A DNA stretch of 64,000 nt from Artemia franciscana (lineage: Eukaryota > Arthropoda > Branchiopoda > Anostraca > Artemiidae): NCBI RefSeq assembly GCF_032884065.1, contig NC_088868.1, positions 3,405,043-3,469,042 of the forward strand, read 5' to 3'. Below the pieces are notes generated by a model that was not told the origin of the DNA, did no database searches, and saw only the letters and a program-made list of their open reading frames with translations. Both the position numbers and the translations under genes were made by a program. Positions 55,641-64,000 of the stretch are shown piece by piece (positions within the stretch are counted from its first letter, which is position 1; each line of letters opens with the position of its first letter).

Positions 55641-56149
55641 GATAATTTTTCCTAACTAGAGAGTTTTTTCAAACAGTTTGTAAGTTTTTTGTTACTATAA
55701 GTTGTTTTGAGCCCTTTAACAGCTCAAAATGTAATTTCTCCCAGAAGCAACTATTGAATTATGAAAAGCATGTAATGAGACATTAACTGACATGTTTATT
55801 TTAATCCTAGCTAAACTAGACTGAAAACTTCAAGTTTAGCAGCAGCAGAATCCTCAATCACAAAGTAATAAGCAGCCAGACATGAAAATCAGTAAATCTA
55901 CAATTTTTAAAATAATCCATCTAGGGTAAAGTGAATAAAGTACATCAATTTATGCCTTTTCTTATGCTTTTTCTTAGGTAGAGAATTGTTTTTGGAGGAA
56001 ATTGTATCTTGAAACTATAATGGTCCCCCAAAATGTAGAACAGTCTATGGTACCCAAAAGTTCTCCAAGCTGTAATTTAAAGTAATTTGAGGTAAAAAAA
56101 AAGAATTTCTAGTCAGAAAATTTAACATTAATAGCTGATATTGCTAAAA
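55640..56149. other. Intergenic sequence with one arm of a direct repeat
   Basis: 55,632-55,746 resembles 57,010-57,133 (AACTACAAATG..AATTT.T, GTTACTAT..G.TT.TTTGAGCCCT). Otherwise unassigned. Confidence 0.45.
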
Positions 56150-57000
56150 AAAATTATTATTTCCTTAGTCTTAATAGTAAAATACTATTTTGAAAACAAG
56201 TTTATTGGAATTCTTAAACAGAACCTTAAACTCATTGAAAACAATGTCACATTAAGACTGACATAACTTTTAATAGCCTAGGTTTTAAATTTTTTTAATT
56301 TTGTAAATTTGGTTTTTAAATATTATTTGGTAAAATTCTAGTCCATTGACTTCTTGCTATCTTGGAAAGGGTTTAGGTTAGGAAAATGAAACTTTCATGG
56401 ATGAATCTACAGACTAAAGTATGTCCAGGGAAGGTATTCTGAAGTAACTACCTCTACTCCTTCTCTCTCTAGAGGGCCCTGACCTTTAATGACCTTTAAA
56501 AATATGTATGTTATAAAAGTGAAACTTTGCAAAATAGATCTTCTGCTGAATTGAAGAATAAGAAAATTGTTTTCAGCTTCATAACTTTGCTCAATTTCAT
56601 TTTATGAAGTTTTAAAGATATACGAATACATTTCCTAAATTTTGAAAAAAACATTGATATGGCTCAAAATTCTACTCAAATAACAGGAATTGTATTTTCA
56701 GGACTAAAGGCAGAGAAAAGGCAATTAGTAACTGAAAATTAAGGTAAAATGTTGTTTTGTCAAAATTTCAATAGGTATAGACCTGTCATGTAGGCAAATT
56801 TCAGGGGCCCCTAGAGGGAGAAGGAGTGGAGGTGGGTACTTTAAAATACCTTCCCAGGACATACTTTAGCCTGTAGACCTATCCCTGAAAGTTTCATTTT
56901 CCTAACCTAAACCCTTTCCAAGATAGCAAGAAGTTAATTAAATAGAATTTTACCTCTTATTTTACTATTGAGACTAACCCAAGGAGAATAATACTTACAA
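56150..57000. repeat. Large foldback, inverted arms about 150-200 bp
   Basis: Left arm 56,337-56,490 (GACTTCTTGCTATCTTGGAA... GGGTTTAGGTTAGGAAAATG) is the inverse of 56,780-56,955. Outer pieces at 56,150-56,190 and 56,957-57,000 also pair. The spacer is about 290 bp. No coding sequence or clear TSD. Confidence 0.8.
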
Positions 57001-58290
57001 TTCCTGAATTAACTACAAATGGAAATTTCTTCTCACCAGACAGTTATCTTAGAAACAAATTTTAAGAATTGTGGTTACTATGGGCTTCTTTGAGCCCTAT
57101 AAGGATTCACAGTGCACCTTAATCTTGAAGCGAATAGGCCTAGACTACTGGATTCTGAAAGAACATAAAAAAAGGCATCAAGCAATATAGCCTATTCACT
57201 TTCATTCTAGCTTGGCTATATTGTGTTGTAAACTGCATATTTACCAGAAAATCTTCACTGATAACGTAATCACAGAGCATAACAGTGAATGAAATCCTTA
57301 GTTTGCTCCAAGCTGTGAATTCAGGTAGCCTAGCCAAACCAAAAAAATACGTTAAGTTTTCTAGGCTATCTCAGTAATCATTAAAACAAAAACATTTACC
57401 ATATATTTTTGTTACTATGCCTTAAAGAAGGATATAATCAAACATTTTCCCATACATATATATGTATCCAGTCTTAGCTTGATTTGAGCGAGGCCACTCT
57501 CGTCTTTGAAAAGCACGTTTTAAATGTTTAAATTGGAATATTTTTTCATTACATTACTAAATAATAATAGCTGTAAAGAAAGGGTCATTTTTCGGCAGGA
57601 AAGGAAGCAAAGGTGTTACAATGGCAATAATGTGGATCAAGTATCTTGAAAAGCATTTAAGCAAAATCATCCTGATTTAAGCATTATTACCAGGAACATC
57701 ATTTTGCTTTCTTCAAATGACCTATGTTTAAGTATGGAGGCACGTGGCTAAAACACTTTTTATGGACGGCAAGGCAAGGCATCGTCTAAAGAAAAAAAGT
57801 TAAATACACTGTACATCATACAGATCGTCTTGAGAAAAAGTAACATTAGTTAATTCTCCTTTTTGTAGTAAAGGTTGGAAAGAGGGCTAGTTCATTTCTG
57901 CAGTAGGCACTAAAACTCAGATTTAGGCAGACATTTTTTTCTGAAATTTCACCCAAAATCAGTATAGGTAACACATAAGAATAAAACTATTGATGTCTTT
58001 TAGCGTTTGGTGACATTGACATTTGCCAGTGTAGTTGCAAAAGAACTTAATTTAAGTAGTGTAAATGGTAAAATTAGAATAATAATAAGATAGATCTCTA
58101 TCCTTGGCCAAAAAAAACGAGTACAAATTAAAAATATTGAAAACTGCCAAGTACCGCAAAATGCTAAATGGTGTTCATAACTCCTCAATGGGAATCCATT
58201 CCATATCTGAGAAAAACTGACTTTGAAAAGTGAGATAATGTATATTATGATTAATTATTCAAGATCAAAAAAGAAATGCAAATTCTTGAC
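57001..58290. other. Intergenic, mostly unassigned
   Basis: A segment at 57,158-57,200 (AAAGAACATAAAAAAAGGCATCAAG) recurs at 60,883 and, altered, at 61,030. The rest shows nothing I recognise. Confidence 0.35.
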
Positions 58291-58299
58291 ACTTTGGAT

Positions 58300-59160
58300 A
58301 TCATCACAGATGCATAGTATACAATAAGGTGGGGGCTGCTTTTGCAATTCCCTCCATGAACATAGTTGAAGTGATTGAATTATGTGATATAACTACAGTG
58401 TTTCAAGCAGAAATAGTTGCAATAGCCAAAGCAGTGAGATGCCTAATAGATTCTGGATCTACAGGTGAAAATATAGAATTTGTTCGGATTCAAAAGTGGT
58501 TTGAAGGCAATCAAGAATATTCATTAAGAAAATAAAGCAACTCCCGATGTGACTTTTGCCTTGAAGAAGTATAGAAACTACTTGAAAAATAAGCAACCAT
58601 CACATTGGATTTGGTACAGGACATGTTAATTATGCGGAAATAAAATTACTGATACTGAAGCAAAATTTTCATCCTCAAAATACGGAAAAACATTTCTTAG
58701 TATTACACCCAAGATGGTGCAATCAAATTGGAGAGGTGATAAAGAAATTCAGAATATGGAAATTAAAGGAAAATTGTGCGTTCTTAACAAATATATTTGT
58801 TATAAAAAAAAGACGATTTGAAAAGAAATTATATGGAGCACTAAGTAGATCTGAAGCCAGAGTGATATTTAGACTAAAGTCAGGTTATACAGAAACTTAA
58901 ACATATAGAGCCTCTTTTTCTAATGAAGATCCAAGATTTGTGTTTTGTGTAAGTGAGGAAACGGTAAAACATCTAATATTTGAATATAGGGAAACATAAA
59001 GCAGGAGAAAGGGTATTCGACATTTTATTAAAGAAAAAAGATTTGACAGAGTTGTGACGTATTACGTCGAGCAAGCTTGAACAGTGACTATGCTGGTAGA
59101 CTTAAGCTGATTTGCAATCTTTCAAAGGATATTAATTGGATTAATTTTATATAAACCATT
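58300..59160 (+). pseudogene. LINE RNase H and C-terminal region
   Basis: The plus strand reads GAAFAIPSMNIVEVIELCDI, TTVFQAEIVAIAKAVRCLID (RNase H with the FQAE motif), then SHWIWYRTC.LCGNKITDTEAK (from HWIPGH.G..GNE.AD..AK) and FVFCVSEETVKHLIFE (C-terminal Cys/His motif). This is the 3' end of an I-like LINE, interrupted by frameshifts. Confidence 0.78.
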
Positions 59161-60700
59161 TAGTATAGTAATTGTAGTATAAGAAGCCTCTTGATTCTTT
59201 GCAGGAAGAGAAAGAAGGAAGAGAAGAAGAATTTTGAGGAAGAGAAGAAATCATCCATTTTAATTCAATTCAAAATCATTAAGCTGGGAAGCTTAAAGTT
59301 AGACAATTTCATTGCTAGCATGGAAATATCGAATCCGATGTGATGTAAGAAATGCTTGGTCTTGTTGTAAGAAAATCAAATTTTTAATTAAAAGAGCACT
59401 GAGAAAATGTTTTCTTATCTTGCAAATAGTTTAGTGTCCCTACTGATGAATCAATATTTCTTTAATAAATCTCTCCATCTGCTTAAGGTTAGGTACTCTA
59501 GACTTATCAAAGGCTCATGACACTTTTTCTACATCAGTTACATTTAAAGCTCTCCTTTTAAAACACAGAAGTAGTTTTATCGTATCACTATTGACTAAAC
59601 TGAGTGAAGTTTTGAAATTTTGTTCGCAGCTTATCAACAATGATATTTGGTCTTTCTTTTTTTAAGTTCAAACAACATCAATATTAACTTTCCAGTAAGC
59701 TTTTTTGCAACATCTAAATAGGACAAAATGCTGGAGCGTAAGTTGGTGTAGGGTGAAAATCAGCCCCCCCTAATCCTTTAAATTCTCTCAAGAATTTTTG
59801 AACTCTTCATATGCAGCGCATTTTCTCATGGCCCCTCCGTGGCGCATACGCCATAATGAATTTGTATATCTGCATTGTACTTTCTTACGCTATTTGGCAA
59901 TATAAATAGTTCACAATATCAATATCAATAACGTCCGCTGGTGGTGATGATATGTTTTCTATTTTTAAGATAAACGCATATGATTCTATGTACTACACCA
60001 GTGGAAAGTTTTGCAACTCTTTGCAAAAAATACAAGCACTGAAAGTTGGTCAAATGCAAGCACAATTTTCAAATTGTTAATTGAGAATAAAAAAAAAGCT
60101 TACTGTATCCTAATAAAATTTAGTTTGGATATTTAGTTGTCTTACAAGTTGTGAGCTTTGGGAACTAAGGGTTCTGGCCACTAAAGTAAAAGTTTTGGGT
60201 TCCTGAGTGCTTTGGTGCTAGGCGTAAAAAATTGTTGGTGAAGGCATAAAAGCTTTAAGACCTACTCATGTTAATTTCTGCTCGTTTTGAGTTTCACTCG
60301 GTTATTTATTGTAATTTCTGTTCGTTTTAGGTTTCACTTATTTATCGATGCTGATCTGTGTCAGTTTTATGATTGGTAGATTATTTGATTGTATTTTCGC
60401 TAATTTTTGGTTTAGTGGAGTTCTTCACTTTTCTTTGAAAAACTTATTTTTTGGAAAATGTTTCTTTGATTAACGCTTAGTAGAGACCCTGAGTGCCGTT
60501 AATCTCGTTTGAGTGGCAATCCTGTTAATTATTATTTGAAGAACTAGATTAACATTTTTGAAGGCAAGAGTTTTTTGTGATTTCTGAAGGCCTAGTTATA
60601 ATTTTCTACACATTGTAAAGATAAAATTTACTTTAAAATTGTTTCAAAGTTTTTATACAAATTCTGTTATAATTATACCTCAACTGTCCTTATTATAAAT
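59161..60700. other. Intergenic, unassigned
   Basis: Unique-looking, AT-rich, with a purine-rich stretch at 59,205-59,245. Nothing assigned. Confidence 0.3.
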
Positions 60701-60799
60701 AATTTTAGCACTAAAAAAATATAGCATTTTTTGTTTTGGATAATAATGGAAAAATGGTTCTTAGAAAATGTAGTATTGTTTTGTGGTAAACAAGCAACA

Positions 60800-61110
60800 A
60801 GTCATACTTCAATTGAAAACTTGTCATTTTTGAATTGGTACTTAAATTTGAATTTGTGGTAAAAAAAATTATTATATTTGTAAAGAACATAAAAAAAGGC
60901 ATCAAGTGGTATGTTCACTTTATTTGTAAGTCAGTTGCATGAATGGTCATAATTCTTTGAAAATTTGTCATTTTTAAGAGCTGAAAAATTGCTTAAATTT
61001 GAATTTAAGGTAGAAGCAATTATTATATTCATAAACAGCATAAAAAAGGCATTGAGTGGTATGTTTACTTTATTGGCAAGTCAGGTATATGAACTGCTAT
61101 AATTTTACCA
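60800..61110 (+). repeat. About 145-bp tandem duplication
   Basis: GAAAA.TTGTCATTTTT, TTAAATTTGAATTT..GGTA, CATAAAAAAGGCAT.GAGTGGTATGTT.ACTTTATT.G.AAGTCAG occur in order twice, near 60,815 and 60,959. Confidence 0.75.
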
Positions 61111-62600
61111 CTAACTTTTCTAGTCTGTTGTTTTCTAGATGGTAGGCTACTTAGCTTATTTTCTGCTCCTTCTTATGTTTTGTTTCTTTAGTAAAGATTT
61201 AGGTTGTACAAATTTAGAGAAATGTTAAAAATCAGTTTATTACCTAAAATTTTATTTGCCAGCTAGATAAGGTGGTGTTTAACCTCTAGTAGAGAATCTC
61301 ACTAGGGGTATTGGCTATGTTATATTTTTCTCATAATTATTTAGGAAGAAGGCAACCGTCCCCCCCCAAACAACACCCCTGTGATACAGGCTTGGTGACT
61401 AGGTACTGAGTATTCTCATATGCCCTATTGTCAACTGATGGGTAGTCAATATTACCTTCATTCGTACTTTGGAGCAAGTAAGGTCCAATGCTAGATTTGT
61501 TCAGTTCCATTACTAATATGGGCAGTTATTTATGAAAGATACACAAATAAATAAAAAAATGTGCCACTGATAAAAGGATATCACTGTGCATTCAGTCCAG
61601 TAACATGTTTGCCCTTGTTTATGCACACATATGTTAATCTTAATTGTAGAGAATTAATAGTGACAACCCCAATCACATTTTGAATACTTAGCATCCTTTT
61701 CTTTGTTCCTTTTTTTGCCTCCTTTTGGAAACCTAGCTGATGCTGAAAAAATAGTATCCTGACACAAGCTATTAAAGTTTTTAATCACTCTTTGGGTACA
61801 AAATCTTGTCTGATTCTATGGTTGGCTAAGGGCTTATAGAGCTTCTTTTGTGTTTCTTTTTAATTGACAAGGACTATAAAGAGCTTGTTTTTGGTGTAGT
61901 TGACATACTTATATGTTAATACCATGATGTTGTTTCTTAACCATAGTATTGTAAAGGTAATAAATATCTTTGCTAATTGATGTGTTGTTTAAAGTTTAGA
62001 GCAGGAGTACACTTCTGTCAGGTTTGTTGGCAAAAACTGAAGTGAATCACTCACTGAGAAGATCAATTAGCCATAGGAGTGGTCAGGATTGACCCAGAAG
62101 CAACTACCTTTCAATTCTTTTTTGATTTTTATCCAAAAGGAAATTTTTTTTTTAGTTTTTCTATTTTTCTAAGTTGTCTAAAACAGTCTCTGCTTGCAGG
62201 TTTTGGTTGGATGGCTTAAGTGATGATTGAGACAACATACTTGACAGTTAGATTTTGATGTCTTTTTTTTCAAATCTATGTATGAGTATAGACCTAATCC
62301 TAATCATCCTAGAAGTACTTTAGTTTAGGGGAATTGAAGTAAATTACCTTATTTTGTTAGTAATTAGCTGATAGGCATTCTCTGTAAAGGAAAATTAGCA
62401 AAGATATAGTAGGCTATTGGCCGAAAAAAAAATGAAATAGAACAAGGTTCTCGGTTCTCTGTCTAGCACTTTTTCCAAATAGAATAATTTCTAGTGTTAA
62501 AATATAGCATTAGGTTATATTCAGAAGTTCTTTTTTTTCTGTTAATTGTTCTTTTCATTTTTCTGTTTGATATTATGAATCAATCATTGGATATAAGTAA
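61111..62600. other. Intergenic, unassigned
   Basis: AT-rich sequence, C-run at 61,360-61,368, no gene recognised. Confidence 0.3.
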
Positions 62601-63370
62601 GCTCAAAAGATAATGTAAAACTCACAAAATCAGTAAACTTCTATGAACTGTTTTTTGGCCACATCTTGATATCATTAAGTTGTGAGGGGTAGGGTTGTTT
62701 GAATGCAATGTGTATCTGCAGCATTTATCATATCAAAATTAGAAAAACAACAACACTTTAAACTCTAGTGACTTGTTTGCTATTATGGACTTGTTTGCTA
62801 TTATGGACCATTGACAAGAAATAATAACAAAAGATAATTGAAAACCCACAAAATCAGTGATTTTTAGTTTTAATTTAGGGCTACATCTTAAAAGCGGCTG
62901 AAATGCCATATGCAACAACAGTAATTATACAATATTTAGAAAAAAAGGCAATGCTCTCTACTAATGCTTGGACAAACCTACCAATGACTATTAAAAAGTA
63001 CAAAAGATAATTGAAAACCAACAAAACCAGTAATTACTCAATTAAGTTATATTTTCATTAATCCTTTGCTATTTGATCATTAGGTTTTGTGTTTATCATG
63101 GTTTTGAGGGATAATTTGTGAAATCTAGTTTAGAAATGTGTGTCTAGTCACCAACATATAATCTCTCTCATGCATAAAGCTTGTATCTGACATTTCATGC
63201 TTCTGTTTTGTGATATGTTAAGTTATAACTTTTAATAATTACCAAAAGCCATTAGTTTCAAAGTTTTCAGTTTTCACTCCCAAAGTTTTCAATTCTCACT
63301 CTCATGCCTAAAGGTTGTATCTGATATTTTCATACTTCTGAGGTAATTGCCAAAAGCCCTTTGCAAAGTA
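62600..63370 (+). repeat. Diverged tandem repeats
   Basis: AAAAGATAAT.GAAAAC.CACAAAATCAGT recurs near 62,606, 62,829 and 63,002. TAATTACCAAAAGCC and ATGC.TAAAG.TTGTATCTGA.ATTT recur near 63,170-63,360. Old and irregular. Confidence 0.6.
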
Positions 63371-63764
63371 GTTTTCAAATGGAAGATTAAAAAGAAAGTG
63401 TGCACCAGGGGGATTAAAGTGGAATTAAAGAAACTTTGCAAGCAATTCTTCCTGTTTTGGGTAGTTTAGCAAACAGATTTCGGTAACTATGACAAAAGTT
63501 TGAAAGTGCAAAATAGCCTGAATTTTGCTACTTTCTTGTAATTTACTTCTTTTGGATTCATCTTATCATGTTTTTGGATTGAAATTTTTACTTTAATTTA
63601 CTGCTTGTTAAAACATTGCTTTTTCTGAATCTAGTTCCATTAAATGGTAGCCTTTTTTATAATTAACTTTCAGAAGATTTAAATGTCAACACCTTGTCTT
63701 CTCCATTTGGTCCAATGAGAAATCATGATGCATCTTCTAATTATTGAGCATAATAGCTTCAGAA

Positions 63765-64000
63765 GATAAGGAAAGAGATCAAGTGAATGAAGCTTTGAAG
63801 ATGAATCCATATTTGGCTGTTACACTTCTTAGTTTCTTTTATACATCTGGACTTACTTTTGAAACTGAAAATGGTGAGAAAAGCATTTGTTACTATATTG
63901 GAAGACATAGGTGACACAGGTCTGACTCTTAGGGGATTGTTGAAAGATATCACAATTGTTCTTGGGGGAACAATAGAACATTTAAATACCCACTCCCTGG
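63765..64000 (+). other. Possible coding fragment at window edge
   Basis: After an AG at 63,761-63,762 an open frame to 63,911 encodes DKERDQVNEALKMNPYLAVT, LLSFFYTSGLTFETENGEK and SICYYIGRH. From about 63,907 another frame (IGDTGLTLRGLLKDITIVLG...) stays open to the window end. I do not recognise the protein. It could be an exon, a frameshifted pseudogene or chance. Confidence 0.2.

Overview
This is a eukaryotic, AT-rich, repeat-dense window with no prokaryotic features. The interspersed repeats, above all the family that opens with CAGTTCGTGGTAACGAACTG, match my recollection of brine shrimp (Artemia) genomic sequence. I therefore suggest a branchiopod crustacean, probably Artemia, with moderate confidence and from memory only.

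The one protein-coding gene I can support covers most of the window on the minus strand. Nine coding exons lie between 49,808 (start codon) and 7,318 (stop codon). They join in phase at all eight junctions, with GT donors and AG acceptors, into a 691-residue protein. The exon order and several short blocks match MTBP (Mdm2-binding protein, the metazoan counterpart of yeast Sld7). MTBP works with Treslin/TICRR in firing replication origins. The exons are only 131-356 bp and the introns run from about 1.5 to 10.5 kb, so simple ORF calling does not show the gene.

Layout. 1-7.2 kb: four head-to-tail copies of a long non-coding repeat (family A), one carrying a fresh 782-bp tandem duplication. 7.3-49.8 kb: MTBP. 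Its introns hold family A relatives, RTE-like LINE tails, tRNA-derived SINEs, several tandem arrays, two I/Jockey-like LINEs in inverted orientation, (AT)n tracts and three loci with hammerhead-ribozyme-like cores. Two of those three are small inverted-repeat elements of one family with 12-bp target-site duplications. 49.8-50.6 kb: a long (AT)n tract and a 250-bp tandem repeat containing a decayed copy of the exon 1 boundary. 52.2-55.6 kb: a degenerate LINE split by an inverted family A copy. 56.1-57.0 kb: a large foldback. 58.3-59.2 kb: a LINE RNase H and C-terminal fragment. 59.2-64 kb: mostly unrecognised sequence with small repeats and one possible coding fragment at the right edge.

Nearly all other open frames are short and lie in repeats, microsatellites or broken retroelements. 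I found no rRNA, no intact tRNA and no CRISPR. I ran no searches; family names rest on motifs read by eye and on memory of the families.
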